Shown piece after piece: positions 26,134 to 35,419 of a DNA stretch of 64,000 nucleotides (within the stretch, counting starts at the first letter, position 1; every line of letters starts with the position of its first letter). Source of the DNA: JAFDBW01 sp963825575 (lineage in GTDB: Bacteria > Desulfobacterota > Desulfuromonadia > Desulfuromonadales > BM103). Below the pieces are notes generated by a model. That model was not told the origin of the DNA. It ran no database searches and saw only the letters and a list, made by a program, of their open reading frames with translations. The stretch is from positions 30,574 through 94,573 of the forward strand of contig CAWGUB010000002.1 of NCBI GenBank assembly GCA_963825575.1, in the 5' to 3' direction. The translations under genes and the position numbers were made by a program.

Positions 26134-27699
26134 ATGAGCAACCTGCATCCCAGCATTTTCAACGATGTCATCGGGCCCGTCATGAGAGGTCCGTCCAGTT
26201 CACACTGTGCCGCTGCTCTGCGCATCGGCCTGATTGCCAGGGCGCTGATGCAGGGTGCCATTGATGATGTGCTGGTCGAATGCGATGCGCAAGGTTCGCT
26301 GGCGCGGACATTTGACAGCCAGGGTAGCGACATCGGTCTCTGGGGCGGCCTCCTGGGTTGGGATGCGACCAATGATCGTCTCGCCCAATCCGAGCAGGCC
26401 CTGCACGCTGCAGGAGTGACCACCGAGGTGCGTGTCGGAGACCTCGGGGACATCCACCCGAACACCTACCGGTTGACTCTGAAAAACAGCAAGGAAACGC
26501 GCAAGCTGGTGGCGATCTCCACCGGGGGTGGCATGATCGAGGTCCTCTCGATTGATGATGTCCCGATCACCATCCTTGGCGACCAGTACGAAACCCTGAT
26601 CTTTCTCGATCCAGCCGGTATGGGAGTGCTGACTCTGCTGGAGCGTCACCTGGCTGATGAAAAGATCAAACTCAACAGTCATGCTGGATTCACTATCGTG
26701 CAAATGAGGGGCCGGGTTGATACCGCAAAGCTGCTGGCTTTATTGAAAGGGCAGTCCGGGCAGCTGGTAGTCAGGACAATTGAGCCGGTAATGCCGGTCC
26801 TTGCCATGGAACGGGAGCAGCTGCCGTTTCTTGGCTGCCAGGAGATGCTGGAATATAACGCGCAGGCTTCCCTGTCACTCTGGCAGCTGGCGGTAAAATA
26901 CGAGAGTGCCCGTGGCGGAATGGCTGAGACCGAAGTCTTCGAGAGGATGCGCGAGATCGCCGGGGTTATGCGTCGCGCCATAGATGCCGGGCTCGCCGGG
27001 ACGGAATATGATGATCGCATCCTCGGCTGGCAATCCGGCAAGTACAAGGATTTGATGGAGCGGGGGGTGCTGCTTGATGCAGGAGTCCTGAACGCCATTA
27101 TCCTGGCTGTGACGGCGACCATGGAATGCAAGAGTTCCATGGGCCTGGTGGTTGCCGCGCCGACCGCCGGTTCCTGCGGGGTTTTACCGGGAACCTGCCT
27201 GGCAACTGCTGAGTTTCTCGGCCTTGACGAAGATGACGTGGTCAAAGCCTTGCTTGCAGCAGGGCTGATTGGTGTTTTTATTGCGAGGGGTGCCACCTTC
27301 TCGGCTGAAATAGGTGGCTGCCAGGCTGAGTGCGGTTCCGCGTCCGGCATGTCTGCGGCAGGTCTGGTGACTCTGGCGGGAGGCAGCCTGGAACAGGCCA
27401 TTGCGGCGGCTTCCATGGCTTTGCAGTCCAGCCTCGGCATGATCTGCGACCCGATCGCCAATCGGGTTGAGGCTCCCTGCCTCGGCAAGAACACCATGGC
27501 TGCAGCCAACGCACTCTCCTCGGCGAATATGGCGCTGGCCGGATTCGACCCTCTGATTCCATTTGAAGAGGTTCTGGTTGCCATGGACCAGGTGGGCAGG
27601 AGTCTGCCCCATGCCTTGCGTTGTACCGGACTGGGAGGATTGTCCGTAACCAAGACTTCCCGGGAGATTGAGAAGAGATTGAAGCAAGCCAGAAAATAA
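26134..27699 (+). CDS. L-serine dehydratase-like protein, iron-sulfur dependent, fused beta-alpha form
   Basis: A 521-residue protein joining the SDH beta-type domain (about 1-230, with MRGPSSSHCAAALRIG and STGGGMIEV) to the SDH alpha-type domain (about 260-515, with APTAGSCGVLPGTC, GGCQAECGSASGMSAAG and RVEAPCLGKN). The cysteines in the last three segments are those expected to hold the [4Fe-4S] cluster that deaminates L-serine to pyruvate. The usual GPSSSHT reads GPSSSHC, so the substrate may be another beta-hydroxy amino acid. ATG 26134 has GGAG eight bases upstream; a frame from 25978 would add an unrelated N-terminus. It lies within the catabolic operon. Confidence 0.85.
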   Translation: MSNLHPSIFNDVIGPVMRGPSSSHCAAALRIGLIARALMQGAIDDVLVECDAQGSLARTFDSQGSDIGLWGGLLGWDATNDRLAQSEQALHAAGVTTEVRVGDLGDIHPNTYRLTLKNSKETRKLVAISTGGGMIEVLSIDDVPITILGDQYETLIFLDPAGMGVLTLLERHLADEKIKLNSHAGFTIVQMRGRVDTAKLLALLKGQSGQLVVRTIEPVMPVLAMEREQLPFLGCQEMLEYNAQASLSLWQLAVKYESARGGMAETEVFERMREIAGVMRRAIDAGLAGTEYDDRILGWQSGKYKDLMERGVLLDAGVLNAIILAVTATMECKSSMGLVVAAPTAGSCGVLPGTCLATAEFLGLDEDDVVKALLAAGLIGVFIARGATFSAEIGGCQAECGSASGMSAAGLVTLAGGSLEQAIAAASMALQSSLGMICDPIANRVEAPCLGKNTMAAANALSSANMALAGFDPLIPFEEVLVAMDQVGRSLPHALRCTGLGGLSVTKTSREIEKRLKQARK

Positions 27700-27715
27700 T
27701 CAAAACTATATTTAT

Positions 27716-27785
27716 CGCAGAGACGCTACGGCTCTCAGCCTTTTTTTAAGAAGGTCGATCAGGTTTTCTCACCTTTGCGTTAAAT
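27716..27785. repeat. Imperfect inverted repeat of dispersed type
   Basis: The gap between the serine dehydratase and reductase genes begins with TTTATCGCAGAGACG and ends with CACCTTTGCGTTAAAT, which are imperfect reverse complements and resemble the 'cgcagagacgc' intergenic repeats common in many genomes. It contains no gene. Confidence 0.4.
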
Positions 27786-27813
27786 ATTCTTGTCCCTGTT
27801 AAGGAGAGTGGTC

Positions 27814-28776
27814 ATGAAAATAAGAATGCTCGCCGCAGCCGATGTCAAAGCGGCTTTGCCGATGCCGGAGGCGATTGAGGCGATGAAGCAGGCCTATGTG
27901 CAATTTTCCACCGGTCGGTCAACAGTTCCTCTGCGGACCCATGTGCAGACGGAAAAGGGTGTGAGCCTGCTGATGCCGGCCTACCTGCATGACAGTCGGA
28001 GCCTCGGCGTCAAGATTATTTCCATCTACCAAGACAATCCGAAACGGAACCTGGCGACTATCTCTGCCACGGTCATGGTCCTCGACCCAGAGACCGGTTT
28101 TCCTCTGGCGCTGATGGATGGCGGCAGTCTGACGGCGATTCGTACCGGCGCCGGTGGTGGCGCTGCGGCCGATGTTCTGGCCCGCAAGGACGCCAGCAAC
28201 GTAGCCCTGTTCGGTGCCGGGGTACAGGCCCGCACGCAATTGCAGGCGGTGCTCGCGGTTCGGGGTATTGCCGAGGTCAGTATCATTGATCATTTTGAGG
28301 CGGCTGCGCAGCGCCTGGCGGATGAGGTTGCCTCCTGGCCGAATGCGCCGCAGGTGATGCTTGGCCGAACTCCGGGCGAAGCCGTGCAGGCCGCTGATAT
28401 TGTCCTGACTGCGACCACCTCGCCTGTGCCACTTTTTGACGGTCATGATCTCAGGCCGGGTACGCATATTACCGGTATCGGCACCTTCACCCCGGACAAG
28501 CGTGAGATCGATGAGGTCGCCGTAGGCCGCGCCAGGATAATCGTTGATTCCCGTGAAGCCTGCCTTGAAGAGGCCGGTGATATCATTATCCCGAACGCTG
28601 CGATCGACGCGGAGCTGGGCGAAGTCCTCAATGGCGACAAGCCTGGGCGTGAAAACGACCAGCAAATCACCTTCTTCAAGTCGGTCGGGATTGCCGTGCA
28701 GGATACCATGGCCGCGGCACTGGTCTTTGCCGCTGCCAAAGAGCAGGGGTTGGGCACTGAGGTTGATTTCTCCTGA
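27814..28776 (+). CDS. Ornithine cyclodeaminase/mu-crystallin family: probable delta1-pyrroline-2-carboxylate reductase
   Basis: A 320-residue NAD(P)H-dependent protein with the family signature (PLRTHVQTEKGVSLLMPAYL, LDPETGFPLALMDGGSLTAIRTGAGGG) and Rossmann motif FGAGVQARTQ. The family includes ornithine cyclodeaminase, alanine dehydrogenase and the LhpI-type reductase that converts delta1-pyrroline-2-carboxylate to L-proline. Because a probable trans-3-hydroxyproline dehydratase follows 38 bases downstream, and that enzyme makes exactly this substrate, I favour the reductase. ATG 27814 follows AAGGAG. Sequence alone cannot exclude a cyclodeaminase. Confidence 0.85.
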   Translation: MKIRMLAAADVKAALPMPEAIEAMKQAYVQFSTGRSTVPLRTHVQTEKGVSLLMPAYLHDSRSLGVKIISIYQDNPKRNLATISATVMVLDPETGFPLALMDGGSLTAIRTGAGGGAAADVLARKDASNVALFGAGVQARTQLQAVLAVRGIAEVSIIDHFEAAAQRLADEVASWPNAPQVMLGRTPGEAVQAADIVLTATTSPVPLFDGHDLRPGTHITGIGTFTPDKREIDEVAVGRARIIVDSREACLEEAGDIIIPNAAIDAELGEVLNGDKPGRENDQQITFFKSVGIAVQDTMAAALVFAAAKEQGLGTEVDFS

Positions 28777-28814
28777 TTTGATCTGCACGGGTTTCGTTGG
28801 TGGAGGTACTGGCA

Positions 28815-29840
28815 ATGAAAAACTGGAGAGCGCCTGAAGAGTGGCAGAAGATAACCACGATTGATGCACACACGGCAGGCGAACCCTTTCGTGTGATCAC
28901 CTCGGGGTTTCCGTCTCTGGATGGCGAAACGATTTTGGCGAAGCGCCGCTTCGTCAAGGAGAAGTACGACCACCTGCGCACTGCCCTGATGCTGGAACCG
29001 CGTGGCCATGCCGATATGTACGGTTGTATCGTTACGCCGCCGGTCACGGAAAGTGCCGACTTCGGTGTCCTGTTCATGCACAACGAAGGCTTCAGCACCA
29101 TGTGCGGGCACGGTATTATTGCCATGACCACGATCGCCCTCGAGTGCGGTATGGTCGCCATGCAGGCTCCGCAGACGATTTTGCACATCGATACGCCTGC
29201 CGGACTGGTGACCGCCTGTGCACACGTTGCGCAAGACCGCGTCCACAGCGTCTCGTTTCAGAATGTTCCCTCTTTCGTGATCGACCTTGATCAGGTCGTG
29301 GCTGTGCCGGGGCATGGCCAAGTTCGTTACGACCTGGCTTTCGGTGGTGGTTTTTATGCCTATGTCAATGCTGCTGATGTCGGCCTGAAAGTTTCTCCGG
29401 ATAACCTGCATGCCCTGATCGATACGGGGATGGAGATCAAGCGTGCGGTTATGGCCAGCAGGACGATTCCGCATCCCTTCGAGGAGGACCTGAGCTTTCT
29501 CTATGGCACGATCTTTGTCGACGAGCCGAAAGGAGAGGGCGCGCATTCGAGTAATGTCTGTATCTTCGCCGAGGGCGAGGTCGATCGCAGCCCGACCGGA
29601 ACCGGGGTCAGCGGCCGACTGGCGATCCACCATGCGCGTGGTGAGCTCCGGGTTGGCGACGCGATCACCATAGAGAGTATTATCGGCAGTTCTTTTCGCT
29701 GCGTTGTGGCCGAGGAGACGATGTTTGGCCCGCACCGGGCGATTCTCCCCGAGGTCGAAGGCAGCGCCTACATTACCGGTCGACACGAGTTCCTGATTGA
29801 TCCTAACGATCCCTTGAAGGACGGTTTTGTGATGCGTTAG
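28815..29840 (+). CDS. Proline racemase family: probable trans-3-hydroxy-L-proline dehydratase
   Basis: A 341-residue proline racemase-fold protein. Racemases and 4-hydroxyproline epimerases use two acid/base residues, normally both Cys (sometimes Ser first). Here the first is Cys97 in MCGHG, but the second position is Thr261 in DRSPTGTG. The Cys/Thr pair is the published hallmark of trans-3-hydroxy-L-proline dehydratase, which forms delta1-pyrroline-2-carboxylate. The upstream reductase gene matches the next step. ATG 28815 has GGAGG eight bases upstream. So racemase activity is unlikely and dehydration is expected. Confidence 0.87.
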   Translation: MKNWRAPEEWQKITTIDAHTAGEPFRVITSGFPSLDGETILAKRRFVKEKYDHLRTALMLEPRGHADMYGCIVTPPVTESADFGVLFMHNEGFSTMCGHGIIAMTTIALECGMVAMQAPQTILHIDTPAGLVTACAHVAQDRVHSVSFQNVPSFVIDLDQVVAVPGHGQVRYDLAFGGGFYAYVNAADVGLKVSPDNLHALIDTGMEIKRAVMASRTIPHPFEEDLSFLYGTIFVDEPKGEGAHSSNVCIFAEGEVDRSPTGTGVSGRLAIHHARGELRVGDAITIESIIGSSFRCVVAEETMFGPHRAILPEVEGSAYITGRHEFLIDPNDPLKDGFVMR

Positions 29841-29866
29841 CAGGAATGCTTGCAAGGGGGCACCGA

Positions 29867-31315
29867 ATGGCGCAAGACAAGATCTTGTCACATAATAAAA
29901 CCCTTAAACCGGAGCACCTGGCCCGGGAGCTCGACGCCATCATCGAATCATCGTCGGACGGTCTGTTTGTCTGTGACGGTTCCGGGCGGATCATCCACAT
30001 GAACCCTGCCTCGGCCAGAATCAACCATGCCTCTCCGGAGCAGGTCATCGGCCGTGATTACCTGGATGTGGCCAGGGATGGCTATGTCATCCTGCCTTCC
30101 GCCGCCCTCGAAGCGATCAAGAAACGTGAAATTGTCAGCCTGTTGCAGGAAAACCGTTACGGCTTGAAGCTGATCTCCACGGCAACTCCGGTGTTCGATG
30201 ATCACGGCAACGTCATCCGGGTCGTGGTCAGTGAGCGCGATATCACCGAGATTGATCGCCTGCAAAGAGAGCTGGAAGAGCAGCAGGCGATCGGTGACCA
30301 ATTCCGCCACCAGGTCCTTGAACTTCAGCAGGAGTATCTCGATTCACATCCGGTGGTCGCCAGAAGTCCCGGCATGATCAAGGCGTTAAACCAGGCGCTC
30401 AAGTTGAGCGGCGTCGATTCAACGGTACTGCTTCTCGGCGAGTCCGGGGTTGGCAAGGGTTTGATTGCCGACCTGATTCACAGCCATTCGCGCCGATCGG
30501 GCAATCTTCTGATCAAGATCAATTGCGGCGCCATTCCGGAGACCCTGATTGAAGCAGAACTGTTTGGCTATGAAAGAGGGGCTTTTACCGGGGCCGTAAC
30601 CAGTAAGCCGGGACAACTGGAACTGGCCGATGGCGGTACCTTGTTTCTTGATGAGGTCGCCGAACTACCGCTCGCCTCGCAAGTCAAGCTGCTGCGCTTT
30701 ATGGAGGATAGCCAGGTGACACGCCTGGGTGGAACGGGCAGCAGAAAAGTGGATGTACGAATCATTGCCGCAACCAACCGTGACCTGGAAAAGCGGGTCG
30801 AAGAAAAGCTTTTTCGACTGGACCTGTACTACCGTATCAGCGTTATTCCCCTGACGGTTCCGGCCCTGCGTGATCGCAGGGAATGCATTCTACCCCTTAT
30901 CCGGGCCTTTATAGATCGTTTTGCCGAACGCTCGGCAAAGTCAAAACGTTTGACCCGTGCAGCCATTGACCGCCTGGCAAGCTATCCTTTCCCGGGCAAT
31001 GTTCGCGAACTTATGAATATCTGCGAGAGGCTGGTGGTGATGACGGATACGGAAATGATCGATATCAGTGATCTGCCGCGAGCCGTTGTTCTGGGCAGTG
31101 ATGACGGATGCTCTGCAGCAACAAACTGGCCGGATATCATGTCGATGGGGCAGATCCTGGAAAGCGTCGAGCGTGCTGTGCTTATCGAGGCCAGCAGAAG
31201 CTGTCGCAGTCAGCAGGAGATCGCGGCAGCGCTTGACATGAGCCAGCCGACAGTTGCCCGCAAACTGCAGAAGTATGGTGTTACCATTGGGTACTCAGGT
31301 GAAGATCTCAAGTAA
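29867..31315 (+). CDS. Sigma-54-dependent transcriptional activator with PAS domain (activator 2)
   Basis: A 482-residue enhancer-binding protein: PAS (about 20-140, SSSDGLFVCDGSGRIIHMNP), AAA+ domain with GESGVGKG, GAFTGA and LFLDEV motifs, and Fis-type helix-turn-helix QQEIAAALDMSQPTVARKL. It is a paralogue of activator 1 but lacks the first PAS domain, and the recognition helix differs (SQPTVARK against NQSTIARK). It ends the trans-3-hydroxyproline segment, 26 bases after the dehydratase. Downstream hypD carries a different inverted repeat from the liv operon, so the two activators may divide the targets. ATG 29867 has AAGGGGG at good spacing; ATG 29846 is the alternative. Confidence 0.9.
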   Translation: MAQDKILSHNKTLKPEHLARELDAIIESSSDGLFVCDGSGRIIHMNPASARINHASPEQVIGRDYLDVARDGYVILPSAALEAIKKREIVSLLQENRYGLKLISTATPVFDDHGNVIRVVVSERDITEIDRLQRELEEQQAIGDQFRHQVLELQQEYLDSHPVVARSPGMIKALNQALKLSGVDSTVLLLGESGVGKGLIADLIHSHSRRSGNLLIKINCGAIPETLIEAELFGYERGAFTGAVTSKPGQLELADGGTLFLDEVAELPLASQVKLLRFMEDSQVTRLGGTGSRKVDVRIIAATNRDLEKRVEEKLFRLDLYYRISVIPLTVPALRDRRECILPLIRAFIDRFAERSAKSKRLTRAAIDRLASYPFPGNVRELMNICERLVVMTDTEMIDISDLPRAVVLGSDDGCSAATNWPDIMSMGQILESVERAVLIEASRSCRSQQEIAAALDMSQPTVARKLQKYGVTIGYSGEDLK

Positions 31316-31327
31316 GGGAGGAATGCA

Positions 31328-31666
31328 ATGAGGGAAATCTCCTGGGGTGAGTTTACGGTTGTCGAATTGCGAGTCGGTACATTGATCGAAGTAGAGGACT
31401 TTCCTGAAGCGCGCATTCCGGCCTACAAGGTCAAGGCTGATTTCGGCCCCAAGATAGGAGTTCGGAAGGCGAGCGCCCAGATAACAATGCATTATTCGAA
31501 ACAAGAGTTGCTGGGCAGACAGATCGTCGGCGTGGAGAATTTTCCGCCGAAGCAGATTGGGCCTATGCCCTCCGATTTTTTACTCACAGGTTTTTACCGC
31601 GAAGACAACTCCGTTGTCATTGCAATCCCGGAGCGTGCAGTGCCGGATGGTGCCAAGCTGGGATAA
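31328..31666 (+). CDS. csaA: CsaA-like tRNA-binding domain protein
   Basis: A 112-residue stand-alone OB fold of the tRNA-binding domain family: WGEFTVVELRVGTLIEVEDFPEARIPAYKVKADFG at the start, GVENFPPKQIGPMPSDFLL in the middle and the ending PERAVPDGAKLG. CsaA has been described as a chaperone linked to secretion and as a tRNA-binding homodimer. It sits 12 bases after activator 2, so it is probably cotranscribed, but no functional link to hydroxyproline use is obvious. Confidence 0.88.
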   Translation: MREISWGEFTVVELRVGTLIEVEDFPEARIPAYKVKADFGPKIGVRKASAQITMHYSKQELLGRQIVGVENFPPKQIGPMPSDFLLTGFYREDNSVVIAIPERAVPDGAKLG

Positions 31667-31740
31667 ACAGACGGTTTTTGGGCGACACCCAGAAGGGAAC
31701 CTTAGACTCAGGGTGTTGCTTTGCGTATTCCGGAGAATAA

Positions 31741-32628
31741 ATGCCGAATTCTCATGATCTTGCCGCAAAGCGGTCCTCACCCATCCTCTGGCTGGTTTTA
31801 GGTGCTGTCTGCATCAGCTTTGCGCCGATTTTTATCAGGCTGGCCAATGTCTCCCCTGATATTGCGGGCTTTTACAGGTTGTTTTTCGCCGGCCTGTCTT
31901 TGTTCGCGGTTCTTTTTTTACGTGGGCAATTGCAACGACTGCCGCGTGGCCCGGCGTTGCTCCTGGTGGCGAGCGGGTCCTTCCTGGCGATAGATTTCAT
32001 GTGCTGGCATCGCAGTATCCATCTGGTTGGCCCGGGGTTTTCGACACTCCTGGCGAACTTCCAGGTCTTTTTTACCGCACTCTTTGCCTGGCTGCTTTTT
32101 CGGGAAAAAGTCACCCGGATGTTTGTTGTGGCCATCTTCATGGCGTTCATCGGCCTGACCTTTATAATCGGACTGGATTGGCAGGTGTTGTCCTCCGGGG
32201 TTAGATCCGGGATCGTGTTCGGACTGCTGGCGGCTATATGCTATTCCGGTTACCTGCTGTTTCTGAAAGAGTCGATGAAGGAGAATGTTGTCAGCGGCAT
32301 GTCTGTCATGCTCGTGGTCTCGGTTTCCGGATCCATTGTGCTCGGTGTGGTCGGTCTTGCTACGGGCGCATCATTCGCGATTCCAGATGGCGGCTCACTG
32401 CTGGCCCTGCTCGCTGTTGGCGTATTGAGTACGACAGTTGGCTGGTCGATTATCTCTGCTGCTGTCAGACATGTGCCGGCAACGGTCGCCGGACTGGTTC
32501 TGTTGTTGCAACCCGCGCTGGCTTTTGTGTGGGATGTCATGATTTTTGATCGCCCGACCGGAGGTTCCGAAATATTTGGCATTCTATTGATCCTGTCGGC
32601 GATATATTTAGGCTCTTATCGGAAATAA
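31741..32628 (+). CDS. EamA/DMT superfamily permease
   Basis: A 295-residue inner-membrane protein with ten hydrophobic helices in two EamA repeats (first repeat with CWHRSIHLVGPGFSTLLANFQVFFTALFAWLLF). Likely exports a small metabolite; substrate unknown. It lies 74 bases downstream of csaA at the end of the liv to activator 2 gene run, and before the hypD promoter, which makes it a plausible last gene of that transcript. Confidence 0.85.
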   Translation: MPNSHDLAAKRSSPILWLVLGAVCISFAPIFIRLANVSPDIAGFYRLFFAGLSLFAVLFLRGQLQRLPRGPALLLVASGSFLAIDFMCWHRSIHLVGPGFSTLLANFQVFFTALFAWLLFREKVTRMFVVAIFMAFIGLTFIIGLDWQVLSSGVRSGIVFGLLAAICYSGYLLFLKESMKENVVSGMSVMLVVSVSGSIVLGVVGLATGASFAIPDGGSLLALLAVGVLSTTVGWSIISAAVRHVPATVAGLVLLLQPALAFVWDVMIFDRPTGGSEIFGILLILSAIYLGSYRK

Positions 32629-32648
32629 GACAGTTTGTCGCGATATTT

Positions 32649-32686
32649 TATTCGTTTTAGAATATTTTATTCATTGTTGAATAAAA
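32649..32686. promoter_or_regulatory. Paired inverted repeats upstream of hypD (candidate activator sites)
   Basis: Two TATTC-N6-GAATA repeats, at 32649-32664 and 32668-32683, centres 19 bases apart. The second has perfect 8-base arms (TTTTATTC and GAATAAAA, 32665-32686). Architecture matches the TATGC-N6-GCATA sites of the liv and pruA units, with C-to-T/G-to-A type changes in the arms. The centre of the second is about 116 bases before the -12 element. Confidence 0.55.
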
Positions 32687-32777
32687 AGTGCTTGTCTGGT
32701 GTAGATACTTCTGCCTCGTCCTTCTAATAAATCCTTTAATTTCAGCCTCTTGTAAAATTTGTTGGTCTGGGCATGTT

Positions 32778-32794
32778 TGGTACCCTTTTTGCTC
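32778..32794 (+). promoter_or_regulatory. Sigma-54 promoter of hypD
   Basis: TGGTAC-N5-TTGCTC, a good -24/-12 element with the invariant GG and GC ten bases apart. Predicted start near 32804; the gene starts at 32957. The 328-base gap holds this promoter and its upstream repeats, with no gene visible. Confidence 0.75.
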
Positions 32795-32956
32795 TGTATT
32801 CAGGTTGTGTTGCTTGTCTTGTAAGTGTCGTTGTCGGGTTTTCAGCTATGGGTCGCTTGTCTTTGGTTCCACGCCCGCAGTACAATGGACAATGTATTCA
32901 AACTTCCCCATGGGTTGGCCGGGCTGGTGGGCCAAAAGGTAAGGATTGGTCTTGTC

Positions 32957-35408
32957 ATGGAAAATGAACTGAACGTTGTGCCGCAAAGAAAGGCTGCTGC
33001 CGAGGGAAATTTTTACCCGGAGAATAAAGCCGCCCTCGGACCGGGAATGAACGCGCGCGTTCAGCGCCTGCGCAAGCTGAGCGTGGAGACGGAGCCGAGC
33101 CTGTCGATCGAGCGCGCCCTTCACGAAACGGCCTTCTACAAGGAAAATTACGGCAAGCACTCGGTGCCGATGTTAAGGGCACTGAACTTCCTCGATCACT
33201 GCCAGAAAAAAACCCTGTATATCGGGAATGATGAGCTGATTGTCGCCGAACGCGGCCCCAGGCCAAAGGCTGTGCCGACTTTTCCTGAGCTGACTTGCCA
33301 CAGTGTCGAAGATTTCCATGTCCTCAATACCCGTGATCAGCAGCGTTACACCATCAGTGACGAGGATATTGCGACCTATGCACGCGAGGTGATCCCCTAC
33401 TGGCAAGGCAAAACAATTCGCGAACGAATCTTCAGCCATGTCCCCGATGAGTGGCGGGCCGCCTACGAGGCCGGACTCTTTACCGAGTTCATGGAGCAGC
33501 GCGCACCGGGGCACACCGCTTTGGATGGTCAGATCTATCATAAAGGGATGCTCGATTTCAAAAAGCAGATCGCTAGATGAGCTTGCCGCACTGGATTTCC
33601 TCAATGATCCGGAGGCCACCGACAAGGCAGAAGAACTCAAGGCGATGGATGTCTCCTGCGATGCCGTGATCGTTTTCGCCGAGCGTCACGCCGATCTGGC
33701 CGAAGAATTGATAGCCACTGAAAGTGACCCGCAACGGGTTGCCGAGTTGCGGACAATTGCTGACGTCTGCCGCTGGGTCCCCGCCAATGCACCGCGCACT
33801 TTTCACGAAGCGATCCAGATGTACTGGTTCGTGCATCTCGGCACGATCACCGAGCTCAACGGCTGGGACGCCATGAACCCGGGACATTTCGATCAGCATC
33901 TCGCTCCCTTCTACGAAGCAGAGCTTGCAGCAGGGACATTGACCCGCGAACAGGCCAAGGAGTTGCTCAGCTGTTTCTGGATCAAGGTCAATAACCATCC
34001 GGCACCGCCCAAGGTGGGGATTACAGCCCGTGAGAGCGGTACCTATAACGATTTCACCAATATCAATATTGGTGGCGTAACGAGTGACGGCAAGGACGGC
34101 GTCAGCGAGGTGTCCTACCTTATGCTCGAGGTGATTGAGGAGCTGCATGTCCTGCAGCCCGGCAACTCGGTACACGTCAGCAGCAAGACTCCAGACCGTT
34201 TCCTGAACGCCGCCTGCAAGGTGATTCGCCAGGGGCATGGCTACCCCTCAGTGTTCAATCCCGATATCTATATCGTTGAGATGATGCGTCAGGGTAAATC
34301 GCTAAAGGACGCCCGCGAGGGCGGCTGCAGCGGCTGTATCGAGGTGGGTGCTTTCGGCAAGGAAGCTTACATCCTGACCGGTTATCTCAATGTGCCGAAA
34401 ATTCTGGAAGTCACCCTGAATAACGGTGTTGACCCGGTGACGGGCAAGGTCGCTGGTATTGCAACCGGAGATCCGAGGGATTTTGAAAGTTACGATGAAC
34501 TCTACGAGGCGTTTAAACGACAGCTCAACTTTATCGTCGACACCAAGGTGAGGGTGAGCAATTACATCGACCGGATGTTTGCCAAGTATGCGCCGGCACC
34601 TTTCCTGTCGGTGGTTATTGAAGATTGTATCAGTAAGGGCAAGGATTATTACGACGGCGGTCCACGTTACAATACCAACTACATTCAGTGCACCGGTCTG
34701 GGGACCACGACAGACAGCCTTGCGGTGCTCAAGAAGCACGTTTTCGAGGGTAAGGCTTTCAGTATGGAGCGGGTCCTTGAAGCCGTGGGCAAGAACTTCG
34801 AGGGCGAGGAGTTCATGCGTCAGACGGTGATCAACAAGACGCCTTTCTTCGGCAATGATGACGATTATGCCGATGACATCGCCCTTAAGGTTTACCATGA
34901 TCTGCTGGAAGCCATCGACGGCAAGCCGAACGTCAAGGGCGAGACCTTCCATCTCAACATGCTCTCCACGACCTGCCATATCTACTTTGGCAAAGTGATG
35001 GGTGCGACTCCCAATGGGCGCCTGGCAGGCAAGTCGATTTCCGATGGCACGTCCCCCTCGCACGGCGCCGACACCCATGGCCCTTCGGCGGTAATTCGTT
35101 CGCTGAGCAAGCTTGATCACACCATGTCCGGCGGTACGCTGCTCAACCAGCGCTTCCTTCCCAGTCTGCTCAAACGTGACGAAGATGTTGCCCGACTTGG
35201 CCACTTGATCCGCAGCTACTTTACCCTCGGCGGTCATCATATCCAGTTCAATATCGTTGACACCGCGACGTTGCAGGCGGCCCAGGAAACCCCCGAAGAC
35301 TACAAGGACCTGTTGGTGCGCATGGCCGGCTATAGTGACTATTTCAACGATATGAATGCTGATCTGCAGCAGGAAGTGATCGAGCGAACCGAGAACGAGT
35401 CGTTTTAA
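32957..35408 (+). CDS. hypD: Glycyl radical enzyme, probable trans-4-hydroxy-L-proline dehydratase (frameshifted as sequenced)
   Basis: Would dehydrate trans-4-hydroxy-L-proline to P5C by radical chemistry. The coding sequence is split: frame 1 runs from 32957 to a TGA at 33578-33580, and homologous sequence resumes in another frame (LDELAALDFLNDPEA), so one extra base lies at about 33559-33577, probably in the A5 run at 33562-33566. Restored length is about 816 residues. The thiyl Cys and general base occur as C460-I-E462 (GGCSGCIE) and the radical loop VRMAGYSDYF places Gly791 near the C-terminus, as in all glycyl radical enzymes. Assignment to HypD rather than choline, glycerol or propanediol enzymes rests mainly on context: P5C and proline enzymes and trans-3-hydroxyproline genes surround it, and its activase follows. 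Confidence 0.85.
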
Positions 35409-35419
35409 GAAAATGCTTT

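Noticed and set aside
28815..29840. Annotation as proline racemase or 4-hydroxyproline epimerase
   Set aside because: The second catalytic Cys is replaced by Thr (SPTGTG), which fits the dehydratase group.
28443..29891. Long minus-strand frame of 482 codons, and similar ones at 34302-35510, 26679-27653 and 27919-28869
   Set aside because: They lie opposite well-supported genes, have no recognisable domains and reflect codon bias of the coding strand.
33578..33580. In-frame TGA in the glycyl radical enzyme as a selenocysteine codon
   Set aside because: Reading through TGA in the same frame gives non-homologous sequence and another stop soon after; the conserved protein resumes in a different frame, so this is a frameshift.
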